From contig NZ_CP171843.1 of NCBI RefSeq assembly GCF_048020265.1, forward strand, positions 1,674,001-1,738,000: a DNA stretch of 64,000 bases, read 5' to 3'. The DNA is from Limnohabitans_A sp048020265 (GTDB lineage Bacteria > Pseudomonadota > Gammaproteobacteria > Burkholderiales > Burkholderiaceae_C). How positions within the stretch are numbered: position 1 is the stretch's first letter; every line of letters starts with the position of its first letter. Both the position numbers and the translations under genes were made by a program. Below, piece by piece: positions 24,412-32,658 of the stretch. The notes under the pieces were generated by a model. That model saw only the letters and a program-made list of their open reading frames with translations. It searched no databases and was not told where the DNA came from.

Positions 24412-24417
24412 TATAAT
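24412..24417 (+). promoter_or_regulatory. Consensus -10 element upstream of pyrG
   Basis: TATAAT at 24412-24417, 43 bp before the pyrG ATG. The -35 position (24389-24394) is poor, so an activator or an extended element may be needed. A 7-bp stem-loop (24434-24440 with 24446-24452, one G-U pair) lies in the predicted leader. Confidence 0.5.
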
Positions 24418-24460
24418 CACGATTTCCACCTACCGGGGGCTGTTGGCTCCCGTCTTGGAC

Positions 24461-26107
24461 ATGACCAAATTCGTCTTCGTCACCGGCGGTGTGGTGTCTT
24501 CCCTGGGCAAGGGAATCGCCTCCGCATCGCTCGCCGCCATCCTCGAATCGCGCGGCCTCTCTGTCACCCTCATCAAGCTCGATCCCTACCTCAACGTCGA
24601 CCCCGGCACCATGTCGCCCATTCAGCATGGCGAAGTGTTTGTGACCGACGACGGCGCTGAAACCGACCTGGACCTGGGCCACTACGAACGCTTCATCAAC
24701 ACCCGGATGAAGAAGGCCAACAACTTCACGACCGGTCAGATCTACAAAAGCGTGCTCGAAAAAGAGCGCCGCGGCGACTACCTGGGCAAGACCGTGCAAG
24801 TCATCCCCCACGTCACCAACGAAATCCAGGACTTCGTCAAGCGCGGCGCGGGTTATGGCACGCCCGAAGCGGTGGATGTGGCCATCGTCGAAATCGGTGG
24901 CACCGTGGGCGACATCGAGTCCCTGCCGTTTCTGGAAGCCGTGCGCCAGCTCAGCCTGCGCCTGGGCCCCAACAACACCGCCTTTGTGCACCTGACTTAC
25001 CTGCCCTGGATCGCCACGGCGGGTGAACTCAAGACCAAGCCGACCCAGCACACCGTGCAAAAACTGCGCGAAATTGGCATCCAGCCCGACGCGCTGCTGT
25101 GCCGTGCCGACCGCTACATCCCTGATGACGAGCGCGAAAAAATCTCGCTGTTCACCAACGTGCAGGGCTGGGGCGTGATCTCCATGCCCGACGTAGACAC
25201 AATCTACAAAGTGCCCCGTGTGCTGCACGAGCAGGGCCTCGACGGTCTGATCTGCGACAAGCTGCGCCTGAACACGCCGCCGGCCAACCTCAAGCGCTGG
25301 GACGATCTGGTGCACGACACCGAGCACCCCCAAGGCGAAGTGACCATTGCCATGGTGGGTAAATATGTGGAACTGACCGACAGCTACAAATCTGTCAACG
25401 AAGCGCTCAAACACGCCGGCATGCGCAACCATGTGCGCGTCAAGATCGAGCACATCGACTCCGAAACCATCACCCCCGAGACCGTGGCCAGCTTGGCCAA
25501 ATTCGACGGCGTGCTGGTGCCTGGCGGTTTTGGCAAGCGCGGTGTCGAGGGCAAGATCGAAACGGCCCAATACGCCCGTACCCACAAAGTGCCTTACCTG
25601 GGCATTTGCTTGGGCATGCAGGTGGCCACCATCGAGTACGCCCGCCATGTGGCCGGCATGAAGGACGCCAACAGCACCGAGTTCGAGCCCGACACCCCCT
25701 TCCCCGTGATCGCTTTGATCAACGAGTGGAAAGACGCCGATGGCTCCATCCAGAAACGCGACGCCAACTCTGATTTGGGCGGCACCATGCGTCTGGGCGC
25801 GCAAAGCTCCGATGTGGCCAAGGGCACGCTGGCCCACCAGATCTATGGCGACGTGGTCACCGAGCGCCACCGCCACCGTTACGAGGCCAATGTCAATTAC
25901 CTGGACGACCTGCGCAAGGCCGGGCTGGTGATCTCGGCGCTGACCCAGCGCGAGCAACTGACCGAGATCGTTGAGCTGCCGCAAACCGTGCACCCTTGGT
26001 ATGTGGGCGTGCAGTTCCACCCCGAATTCAAGTCCACCCCCTGGGACGGTCACCCTTTGTTCAACGCCTTCGTCAAGGCAGCGGTTGAGCACAAGGCTGC
26101 CGCCTGA
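24461..26107 (+). CDS. pyrG: CTP synthase
   Basis: 548 residues from ATG at 24461 (MTKFVFVTGG), the conserved family start; an in-frame upstream codon at 24443 would add six atypical residues. It converts UTP to CTP with glutamine and ATP. The N-terminal synthase domain (1-270) has the P-loop GGVVSSLGKGI, the HYERF motif and the EIGGTVGDIE segment. The C-terminal class I glutaminase domain (about 290-545) has the nucleophile Cys383 in GICLGMQ and the His-Glu pair in FHPEFKS. Full length, no anomalies. First gene of a likely operon running through kdsA, eno and ftsB. Confidence 0.98.
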   Translation: MTKFVFVTGGVVSSLGKGIASASLAAILESRGLSVTLIKLDPYLNVDPGTMSPIQHGEVFVTDDGAETDLDLGHYERFINTRMKKANNFTTGQIYKSVLEKERRGDYLGKTVQVIPHVTNEIQDFVKRGAGYGTPEAVDVAIVEIGGTVGDIESLPFLEAVRQLSLRLGPNNTAFVHLTYLPWIATAGELKTKPTQHTVQKLREIGIQPDALLCRADRYIPDDEREKISLFTNVQGWGVISMPDVDTIYKVPRVLHEQGLDGLICDKLRLNTPPANLKRWDDLVHDTEHPQGEVTIAMVGKYVELTDSYKSVNEALKHAGMRNHVRVKIEHIDSETITPETVASLAKFDGVLVPGGFGKRGVEGKIETAQYARTHKVPYLGICLGMQVATIEYARHVAGMKDANSTEFEPDTPFPVIALINEWKDADGSIQKRDANSDLGGTMRLGAQSSDVAKGTLAHQIYGDVVTERHRHRYEANVNYLDDLRKAGLVISALTQREQLTEIVELPQTVHPWYVGVQFHPEFKSTPWDGHPLFNAFVKAAVEHKAAA

Positions 26108-26133
26108 AAACCATCAACGCACAGGAGCAAGCC

Positions 26134-26988
26134 ATGAAACTTTGTGGATTCGACGTTGGCCTGCAGCAGCCCTTCTTCCTGATCGCGGGCACCTGCTCGA
26201 TTGAAGGTCTGGAAATGTCCCTCGAAGTGGCGGGTCGCCTCAAAGAGGCTTGCACAGCTTTGGGCATTCCCCTTATCTACAAAGGCTCGTTTGACAAGGC
26301 CAACCGCTCCTCGGGCAGCACCCAGCGTGGTGTGGGCCTGGACGCAGGCCTGAAAATCCTGGATGAGGTGCGCCGCCAGATTGGTGTGCCCATCCTCACC
26401 GATGTGCACGAAGAGTCGCAGGTCAAAACCGTGGCCAGCGTGGTCGATGTGCTTCAGACCCCCGCCTTCTTGTGCCGCCAGACCGACTTCATCCGCGCCG
26501 TGGCACAGTCGGGCAAGCCGGTGAACATCAAGAAGGGCCAGTTCCTCGCCCCTTGGGACATGAAAAACGTCATCGACAAAGCCCGCAGCGCTGCACGCGA
26601 AGTTGGCCTGCCCGAAGACAACTTTCTGGCCTGCGAGCGCGGCGTGAGCTTTGGCTATAACAACCTGGTGGCCGACATGACCAGCTTGGCCGAGATGCGC
26701 AAGACCGGAGCCCCCGTGGTGTTCGACGTGACCCACTCGGTGCAAAAGCCCGGCGGCCAAGGCACCAGCAGCGGCGGTGCCCGCGAGATGGTGCCGGTGC
26801 TTGCCCGTGCGGGCGTGGCAGCAGGTGTAGCAGGCCTCTTCATGGAAACCCACCCCAAACCCGCCGAGGCTTGGTCTGACGGCCCAAACGCCGTACCGTT
26901 GGGCAAAATGAAAGCTTTGTTGGAAACCTTGGTACAGCTCGATGCTGTGACCAAGAAAAACCCATTTTTAGAGGATGATTTTTCATGA
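26134..26988 (+). CDS. kdsA: 3-deoxy-D-manno-octulosonate 8-phosphate synthase
   Basis: 284 residues. It condenses phosphoenolpyruvate with arabinose 5-phosphate to Kdo-8-phosphate, a precursor of the lipopolysaccharide inner core. Seen: the GTCSIEG N-terminal segment, YKGSFDKANRSS, TDVHE, the QTPAFLCRQTDF stretch, VNIKKGQF and the VFDVTHSVQKPGG active-site region near residue 200. The start follows a GGAG-like sequence (caggagcaagcc). Gap from pyrG is 26 bp; the stop overlaps the next gene by 4 bp, indicating translational coupling. Confidence 0.98.
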   Translation: MKLCGFDVGLQQPFFLIAGTCSIEGLEMSLEVAGRLKEACTALGIPLIYKGSFDKANRSSGSTQRGVGLDAGLKILDEVRRQIGVPILTDVHEESQVKTVASVVDVLQTPAFLCRQTDFIRAVAQSGKPVNIKKGQFLAPWDMKNVIDKARSAAREVGLPEDNFLACERGVSFGYNNLVADMTSLAEMRKTGAPVVFDVTHSVQKPGGQGTSSGGAREMVPVLARAGVAAGVAGLFMETHPKPAEAWSDGPNAVPLGKMKALLETLVQLDAVTKKNPFLEDDFS

Positions 26989-27272
26989 GCGGCTACATCA
27001 TCGCCCACGTGCAGGTGACCAACCCCACCCAATACGAAGAGTACAAAAAGTGGTCGACTGCCGCCATGAAAACGGCAGGCGCCGAAGTCTGCGTGCGCGG
27101 TGGCCAGGTGCAAGTGCTTGAAGGCGACTGGGCCCCTGAGCGCATCGTCGTGCTGAAATTTCCAAGCTTCGAGGCCGCCAAAGCCTTTTACGAACTGCCC
27201 GAATACCTCAAGGCCCGCGAAGCCCGAGAAGGCGCCGCCATCATGCGCATGGTGGCCGTCGAAGGCGTCTGA
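26985..27272 (+). CDS. DUF1330 family protein
   Basis: 95 residues, starting inside the last codon of kdsA (ATGA overlap). DUF1330 proteins are small dimeric ferredoxin-like alpha/beta-barrel proteins with no firmly established function. Family features seen: N-terminal GYIIAHVQVTNPTQYEEYKKW, a central 'V-R-G-G-x-V-x-V-L-E-G-x-W' strand, and FPSFEAAKAFYELPEY near residue 65. Conserved position between kdsA and eno in Burkholderiales. Confidence 0.9.
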   Translation: MSGYIIAHVQVTNPTQYEEYKKWSTAAMKTAGAEVCVRGGQVQVLEGDWAPERIVVLKFPSFEAAKAFYELPEYLKAREAREGAAIMRMVAVEGV

Positions 27273-27322
27273 GACGCTGGCCTGTGCAACCCGTTTTGTT
27301 TTTAAATTGAGAGAGTTCAAAA

Positions 27323-28609
27323 ATGAGTGCAATTGTTGACATCGTCGGCCGTGAAATCCTCGACAGCCGTGGCAACCCCACCGTCGAATGCGACGTGCTG
27401 CTGGAGTCCGGCGTGATGGGCCGTGCCGCTGTGCCGTCTGGCGCATCCACCGGCAGCCGCGAAGCCATCGAGCTGCGTGACGGAGACAAGAACCGCTATC
27501 TGGGCAAAGGCGTGCTCAAAGCCGTCGAACACATCAACACCGAAATCTCCGAAGCCGTGCTGGGGCTGGACGCCTCTGAGCAGGCGTTTCTGGACCGCAC
27601 CCTGATCGATCTGGACGGCACCGACAACAAGAGCCGCCTGGGTGCCAACGCCATGCTGGCCGTGTCCATGGCCGTGGCCCGCGCCGCCGCCGAAGAGTCT
27701 GGCTTGCCGCTGTACCGCTACTTTGGCGGCATGAACGGCAACCAGCTGCCCGTGCCTATGATGAACGTCATCAACGGCGGCGCACATGCCAACAACAACC
27801 TGGACCTGCAAGAGTTCATGATCATCCCCGTGGGCGCACCTTCGTTCCGCGAAGCTGTGCGTTGGGGCGCTGAAGTGTTCCACGCCCTGAAGAAAATCAT
27901 CCATGACAAGGGCATGAGCATTGCCGTGGGCGACGAAGGCGGCTTTGCCCCCAACGTCGACAGCCACGAAGCAGCCATCCAGATGGTGCTCGACGCCATC
28001 GCCGCAGCGGGCTACACCGCCGGTGAGCAAATCGCCATTGGCCTCGATTGCGCCGCCAGCGAGTTCTACAAGGACGGCAAGTATGTGCTGGCCGGTGAAG
28101 GTGGCATCAGCCTGACGTCCGAGCAGTGGACCGACATGCTGGCCACCTGGTGCGACAAGTACCCCATCATCAGCATCGAAGACGGCATGGCCGAAGGCGA
28201 CTGGGATGGGTGGAAAGTGCTGACCGACCGCTTGGCCAAGAACGTGCAAATCGTGGGTGACGACCTGTTCGTGACCAACACCAAGATCTTCAAAGAAGGC
28301 ATCGACAAAGGCATTGCCAACTCGATTCTGATCAAGATCAACCAGATCGGCACCCTGACCGAAACCTTTGAAGCCATCGAGATGGCCAAGCGCGCCGGTT
28401 ACACCGCCGTCATCAGCCACCGCTCGGGCGAAACCGAAGACAGCACCATCGCCGACATCGCCGTAGGCCTGAACGCCGGCCAGATCAAGACCGGCTCGAT
28501 GAGCCGCTCGGACCGCATGGCCAAGTACAACCAACTGCTGCGCATCGAAGAAGACCTGGGCGACGTGGCGGTGTACCCCGGTCGCAACGCGTTTTACAAC
28601 CTGCGCTGA
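27323..28609 (+). CDS. eno: Enolase
   Basis: 428 residues, the normal length. It interconverts 2-phosphoglycerate and phosphoenolpyruvate. Seen: the substrate loop GASTGSREA, the NGGAHANN motif, GDEGGFAPN, the magnesium ligands in SIEDGMAEGDW and GDDLFVTN, the signature ILIKINQIGTLTE, and the SHRSGETEDSTIADIAV loop. GAGAG-type Shine-Dalgarno 10 bp upstream. ftsB follows after 8 bp, a common arrangement. Confidence 0.99.
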   Translation: MSAIVDIVGREILDSRGNPTVECDVLLESGVMGRAAVPSGASTGSREAIELRDGDKNRYLGKGVLKAVEHINTEISEAVLGLDASEQAFLDRTLIDLDGTDNKSRLGANAMLAVSMAVARAAAEESGLPLYRYFGGMNGNQLPVPMMNVINGGAHANNNLDLQEFMIIPVGAPSFREAVRWGAEVFHALKKIIHDKGMSIAVGDEGGFAPNVDSHEAAIQMVLDAIAAAGYTAGEQIAIGLDCAASEFYKDGKYVLAGEGGISLTSEQWTDMLATWCDKYPIISIEDGMAEGDWDGWKVLTDRLAKNVQIVGDDLFVTNTKIFKEGIDKGIANSILIKINQIGTLTETFEAIEMAKRAGYTAVISHRSGETEDSTIADIAVGLNAGQIKTGSMSRSDRMAKYNQLLRIEEDLGDVAVYPGRNAFYNLR

Positions 28610-28617
28610 TCCCCACA

Positions 28618-28893
28618 ATGGGCAACCGCCTTGTTCCCGTGGTGCTGATCGCCTTGCTGGCGATCATCCAAGCCCAGCTGTGGTTGGGCAAAGGCGGTGT
28701 GCCCAGCGTGGCCGAGCTGGAAGTGGAACTGCAACAGCAAAGAGAAGCCAACGAGGAGGCTCGGCGCCGGATCGAGCAACTCAATGCCGAGGTCAATGAC
28801 CTCAAGGAAGGTTTGAACATGGTCGAAGAGCGGGCTCGCCAAGAGCTGGGCATGGTCAAACCCAACGAAATCTACGTGCAAATCGCCAAATGA
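28618..28893 (+). CDS. ftsB: Cell division protein FtsB
   Basis: 91 residues: a short cytoplasmic N-terminus, one transmembrane helix (about 5-22, VVLIALLAIIQAQLWLG) and a long periplasmic coiled coil (about 30-75) rich in Glu, Arg and Leu, ending in the conserved ERARQELGMVKPNE motif. FtsB joins FtsL and FtsQ in the divisome. Eight bp after eno; its end overlaps pnuC by 4 bp. Confidence 0.95.
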   Translation: MGNRLVPVVLIALLAIIQAQLWLGKGGVPSVAELEVELQQQREANEEARRRIEQLNAEVNDLKEGLNMVEERARQELGMVKPNEIYVQIAK

Positions 28894-29462
28894 TGTCCAC
28901 AACCGAGATCGCCGGTTTCGTACTGGCCTTGGTGATGGTGGTCTGCAGCATCAAGGAGCTGCACTGGAGCTGGCCGCTGGCCATCGCCAGTTCCATCCTT
29001 TACTTCTTTGTGTTCAAGGGCAGCCTGCTGTACGGCGAAGCGGGTCTGCAACTCGTTTTTGCCACCCTCGCCTTTTGGGGCTGGTGGCAATGGCTGCGCA
29101 AGGGCGACGACGCGCAACCTGCCCTTGTGATCCAGCGGCTGTCAGCGCGGGATTGGCGGCTGGTGCTGCTGGCCAGCGCCTTGCTGTGGCCTGCACTGGC
29201 TCTGCTGCTGCAACACTTCACCGACAGCGATGTGGCCTGGTGGGACGCCTTGCCCACGGCCCTGAGCCTGGTCGGCCAGGCCCTGTTAGGCCGCAAATAC
29301 ATCGAGAACTGGCTGGTCTGGCTGGTGGTCAACATGATCAGCGTAGCGCTGTTTGTGCACAAAGAACTGTGGCTGACGGCCGTCCTTTATGCATTGTTCA
29401 CAGCCATGAGCGTGTGGGGCTGGCGCGCTTGGCAGCGCAAGCTGCGCCACCAGGGCGCATGA
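28890..29462 (+). CDS. pnuC: PnuC-type nicotinamide riboside transporter
   Basis: 190 residues, mostly hydrophobic with about seven membrane segments, the size of PnuC. Family motifs: an early conserved KELHWSWPLAIASSILY segment, WGWWQWLRKG, and ENWLVWLVVNMISVALF near residue 140. PnuC imports vitamin B3-type nucleosides by facilitated diffusion, trapped by phosphorylation; the next gene, overlapping by 4 bp, encodes the matching kinase. Two adjacent ATG codons are possible starts (28890 and 28893). Confidence 0.92.
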   Translation: MMSTTEIAGFVLALVMVVCSIKELHWSWPLAIASSILYFFVFKGSLLYGEAGLQLVFATLAFWGWWQWLRKGDDAQPALVIQRLSARDWRLVLLASALLWPALALLLQHFTDSDVAWWDALPTALSLVGQALLGRKYIENWLVWLVVNMISVALFVHKELWLTAVLYALFTAMSVWGWRAWQRKLRHQGA

Positions 29463-30127
29463 GCCGCGTGCAGCGCATCGCCATCCTGGGCGCAGAAAGC
29501 ACAGGCAAGTCCTGGCTGACGCAAGCCTTGTCCAGCGTGATACGGGCCCGTGGGCAAGCCGTTTGTACGGTGGACGAAGTGCTGCGCGGCTGGTGCGCGC
29601 GGGAAGGCCGAACGCCGCATCCCCACGAGCAAATGGGCATCGCCATCGAACAGGCCCGTGCCGTGGAGCAAGCCCCACCCGGCTGGGTGGTTGCGGACAC
29701 CACCCCCCTCATGACAGCGGTCTACAGCCACATGCTGTTTGGCGACGACAGCCTCTACCCCATGGCATTGGCGCACCAAGCCCTGTACGACAGCACCTTG
29801 GTCACCGGGATCGATTTGCCTTGGGTGGCCGATGGCCTGCAACGCGACGGGCCGCACGTGCGCGGGCCTGTGGACACGCTGGTGCGTCAAGCGCTGGAGC
29901 GTGCGGGCATCGCCTACCGCGTGGTTTACGGACAAGGCCACCAACGCCTGAACAATGCCCTGCTGGCCTTGGGCTTGCCGGGCGAGGATGCTGCCGCTCG
30001 GGCGCTGCGCGAGCAGTCCCAATTTGCCATCAACCGGGGCCGCACGGTGTGGCAATGCAACGAATGCAGCGACCCGGACTGCGAGCACAAACTGTTCACG
30101 GGCTTGCTGGCCAAGCGATCAGGCTAA
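29459..30127 (+). CDS. NadR-like nicotinamide riboside kinase (AAA/P-loop)
   Basis: 222 residues from ATG at 29459 (MSRVQRIAILG), overlapping the pnuC stop. Walker A GAESTGKS at residues 11-18, a VVADTTPLMTAVYS segment as in the NadR kinase domain, and an early VDEVLRGW. It probably phosphorylates nicotinamide riboside to NMN. It lacks the N-terminal helix-turn-helix and the adenylyltransferase domain of enteric NadR, so it is the kinase alone. The C-terminus carries a compact Cys/His cluster, CNECSDPDCEH, that could bind a metal. Last gene of the pyrG-to-nadR run; a REP-like palindrome follows. Confidence 0.85.
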   Translation: MSRVQRIAILGAESTGKSWLTQALSSVIRARGQAVCTVDEVLRGWCAREGRTPHPHEQMGIAIEQARAVEQAPPGWVVADTTPLMTAVYSHMLFGDDSLYPMALAHQALYDSTLVTGIDLPWVADGLQRDGPHVRGPVDTLVRQALERAGIAYRVVYGQGHQRLNNALLALGLPGEDAAARALREQSQFAINRGRTVWQCNECSDPDCEHKLFTGLLAKRSG

Positions 30128-30133
30128 ACGCCA

Positions 30134-30210
30134 CGGGCGGAGGCCGCCCCTGCGGCCGAATGCCGGCAGCGCCCATGCACCCATTCGCGAGCGGGGGCTC
30201 GCGCCCACAG
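30134..30210. repeat. REP-like palindromic element 1 (between nadR-like gene and hslO)
   Basis: Contains GCCCCTGCGGCCGAAT and CATTCGCGAGCGGGGGCTCG, the two halves of a dispersed element also found near 35609, 46945 and 56761. It sits between convergent genes and could act as a bidirectional transcript end. Confidence 0.65.
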
Positions 30211-30216
30211 AGATTT

Positions 30217-31203
30217 TCAGTGCACCGAGCCGCCAGGCACATCGGCGGGCAAACCTGTGAACAGGCCCGCCGCATCCACCGGGTCAAAGCGGTACTGCGC
30301 ACCGCAAAAGTCGCAACCCACTTCCACTTGGCCTTGCTCGGCGATGATGCCTTCCACCTCTTCGGTGCCCAGGCTGCGGATCATCTGGCCCACCCGTTCG
30401 CGGTTGCAGCGGCAGGCAAAGCGCGGACCGGTCTCGCCCATCAAGGGCTCGAAACGCGCCAGGGGCTCTTCCCAATACAGACGGTGCAAGATGGTTTCCG
30501 CGTCCAAGCCCAGCAGCTCTTCACGTTTGAGGCTCTTGGTCAAAATCGAGATGCGGCTGAAGTCTTCGCTTTGGCCCAGCACCGACTCGCGCATGAGTGA
30601 GTCGGTCTTGCCCGCCAAATTGCCCTCGCCTTCGATGGGCAGGCGCTGGATCAGCAATCCCGCTGCCACCTTGTCGTCGGCCGCCAGCACCAGCACGGTG
30701 TCGAGCTGCTCGGACTGCAGCATGTAATGCTCCAGCACCTCGCTGATGTTTTCCAGCTTTTCGCCCCGGTCACCAAACAAAGGCACCACACCTTGGTAGG
30801 GCTGCTGGCCAGGCAAGCGGTCTTGGGGGTCCAGGGTGATGGCGCAGCGGCCTTCGTTGTGCACGTTCACCATCTGGCTCAGGGTGGCGTCATCGGCCAC
30901 CTCGCCCACCTGGGTGCAGGTGGCACGCAAGCTGAGGTCGGGCTGCACCTCGACCACCCCCAACTTGACCGGTCCATCGCCAAAAATCTGCAACACCAAA
31001 GCGCCGTTGAACTTGATATTGCCCTGCATCAGCACACCCGCAGCGGCCATTTCGCCGAGCAGCTGGCGCACAGGCGCGGGGTAAGCGCCGGTTTCGGAGT
31101 TGGCGGCACGCCGTGCCAAGATGTCTTGCCAGGCATCGGTCAGGCGCACCAGCATGCCGCGCACCGGCAGGCCTTCGAAAATGAATTTGTGGAGTTCGGA
31201 CAA
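30217..31203 (-). CDS. hslO: Hsp33 redox-regulated chaperone
   Basis: 328 residues starting with TTG at 31203 (MSELHKFIF in the family alignment); no ATG fits the conserved N-terminus. Hsp33 is a cytosolic holdase activated by oxidative unfolding. The C-terminal zinc-binding redox switch is present: a C-x-C pair in FACRCNRERV and a C-x2-C pair in VGCDFCGAQY, about 32 residues apart. The usual early GNIKFNGAL (here after a Met-Gln) and EGEGNLAGKTDSLMRES segments are seen. Convergent with the NadR-like gene. Confidence 0.96.
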   Translation of the reverse strand: MSELHKFIFEGLPVRGMLVRLTDAWQDILARRAANSETGAYPAPVRQLLGEMAAAGVLMQGNIKFNGALVLQIFGDGPVKLGVVEVQPDLSLRATCTQVGEVADDATLSQMVNVHNEGRCAITLDPQDRLPGQQPYQGVVPLFGDRGEKLENISEVLEHYMLQSEQLDTVLVLAADDKVAAGLLIQRLPIEGEGNLAGKTDSLMRESVLGQSEDFSRISILTKSLKREELLGLDAETILHRLYWEEPLARFEPLMGETGPRFACRCNRERVGQMIRSLGTEEVEGIIAEQGQVEVGCDFCGAQYRFDPVDAAGLFTGLPADVPGGSVH

Positions 31204-31271
31204 AGTGCAATCAACAGCCGCTTGGGCTGATCCTCAAAAGTTAAAGGGGTTCCAATCGGACGAAAAAAGCC

Positions 31272-31796
31272 TCAAGCGATTTTTTTTAAGCCGGTCTTGA
31301 AGCGCCGGGCGTTTTGCATGTAGCTGCGGGCACTTTGGCGCAAGCCTTCGATCTGCTCGGGCGTCAATTCGCGCACCACTTTGGCGGGCGAGCCCACGAT
31401 CATCGAGCCGTCTGGAAACTCCTTGCCCTCGGTGACCAAGGCGCCAGCGCCCACCAGGCAGTGCTTGCCGATCTTGGCCCCGTTGAGCACCACCGCGCCC
31501 ATGCCAATCAGGGACTCGTCGCCAATCGTGCAGCCATGCAGAATGACCATGTGGCCTACGGTGACGTGCTTGCCGATGGTCAGGGGTTTGTCATGGTCGC
31601 TGTGCAGCACGCTGCCGTCCTGGATGTTGCTGCCTTCGCCAATCTCGATCGGCTCGTTGTCACCCCGCACCGTGGCACCGAACCAGACGCTGGCATCGGC
31701 GGCGATGTGCACCGCGCCCATCACCTGCGCGTTGTCGGCCACCCACGCAGAGTCGGCCACCTGGGGGATGTGCGCGTCAAGTTGGTAAATGGCCAT
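31272..31796 (-). CDS. Gamma-carbonic anhydrase family protein (left-handed beta-helix)
   Basis: 174 residues of hexapeptide repeats forming a left-handed beta-helix, with the conserved VWFGATVRGDNEPIEIGEGSNIQDG start and the zinc-ligand histidines in LHSDHDKP and VGHMVILHG. A C-terminal helix (TPEQIEGLRQSARSYMQNA) completes the fold. Members (YrdA, PaaY, CaiE types) bind metal; carbonic anhydrase activity varies, so the reaction is uncertain. Divergent from the DUF455 gene. Confidence 0.92.
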   Translation of the reverse strand: MAIYQLDAHIPQVADSAWVADNAQVMGAVHIAADASVWFGATVRGDNEPIEIGEGSNIQDGSVLHSDHDKPLTIGKHVTVGHMVILHGCTIGDESLIGMGAVVLNGAKIGKHCLVGAGALVTEGKEFPDGSMIVGSPAKVVRELTPEQIEGLRQSARSYMQNARRFKTGLKKIA

Positions 31797-31881
31797 GCGG
31801 GTCTCCTCGGGGTCTGGATGTCTGAAAACCTACAATTGTAGGGATGCCCACACCCTGCCGTGGGCGCTGCCTGCGATCACC

Positions 31882-32658
31882 ATGCACACCCTGCGCACCG
31901 CCGCCCTGATCCCTTGGGCGCAAAACGACCCGAACCTGAAGGCCGAGGCCACTTTGGCGCTGGACCTGAGCCTGCCCGTGGGTGCGCTCGACAGCCTGAG
32001 CGCCCCCGCTGAAGGCCCCGGCCGCGCCGCCCGCCCCGTGCTGGTGCCGCATACCCAGCTCAAAGCCAAATCCATGGCCACGCCTGAGGGCCGGGCCATG
32101 TTGGTGCATTCGATTGCGCACATCGAACTCAACGCCATCGACCTGGCGCTCGACGTGGTTTGGCGCTTTGCGGACATGCCCGAGGCTTTTTACACCGACT
32201 GGGTGCGCATTGCGCAAGAAGAAGCCAAGCACTTCAGCCTGCTGCGCCAGCATTTGCTGGAATTAGGTTTTGACTACGGCGACTTTCCCGCCCACAACAC
32301 CCTGTGGGACATGGCCGAGCGCACCAAGGACGATATTCTGGCCCGCATTGGCATCGTGCCGCGCACCATGGAAGCGCGGGGCCTGGACGCCTCACCGGGC
32401 GTGAAAAACAAACTGGTCAGTGTGGGGGACCACCGAGCGGGCGAGATCCTGAACATCATCCTGGAAGAAGAAATCGGCCACGTGGCTGCAGGCAACCGCT
32501 GGTACCGCTATCTGTGCGCCCAGCGCGGACTGGACCCTGTGAGCACCTACGCCGAACTGATCGCGCAATACGACGCGCCCAAACTGCGCCCGCCCTTCAA
32601 CATGGCGGCACGACGTCTGGCCGGGTTTGAAGAGGCCGAATTGGCGGCGCTTAGCTAA
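31882..32658 (+). CDS. DUF455 family ferritin-like protein
   Basis: 258 residues from ATG at 31882 (MHTLRTAAL); an upstream in-frame ATG at 31789 would add 31 atypical residues overlapping the divergent gene. DUF455 proteins have a four-helix ferritin-like fold. Putative di-iron ligands are visible in HSIAHIELNAIDLALD, QEEAKHF and ILEEEIGHV, the E-x-x-H pattern of diiron helices. The reaction is unknown; a relation to MiaE-type tRNA hydroxylases has been proposed. It ends in a 4-bp convergent overlap with xerD. Confidence 0.88.
   Translation: MHTLRTAALIPWAQNDPNLKAEATLALDLSLPVGALDSLSAPAEGPGRAARPVLVPHTQLKAKSMATPEGRAMLVHSIAHIELNAIDLALDVVWRFADMPEAFYTDWVRIAQEEAKHFSLLRQHLLELGFDYGDFPAHNTLWDMAERTKDDILARIGIVPRTMEARGLDASPGVKNKLVSVGDHRAGEILNIILEEEIGHVAAGNRWYRYLCAQRGLDPVSTYAELIAQYDAPKLRPPFNMAARRLAGFEEAELAALS

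Noticed and set aside
24383..26092. Extension of the coaBC frame across pyrG (972-residue version)
   Set aside because: The extra part is antisense to pyrG, which is unmistakable; coaBC has a proper family start at 24382.
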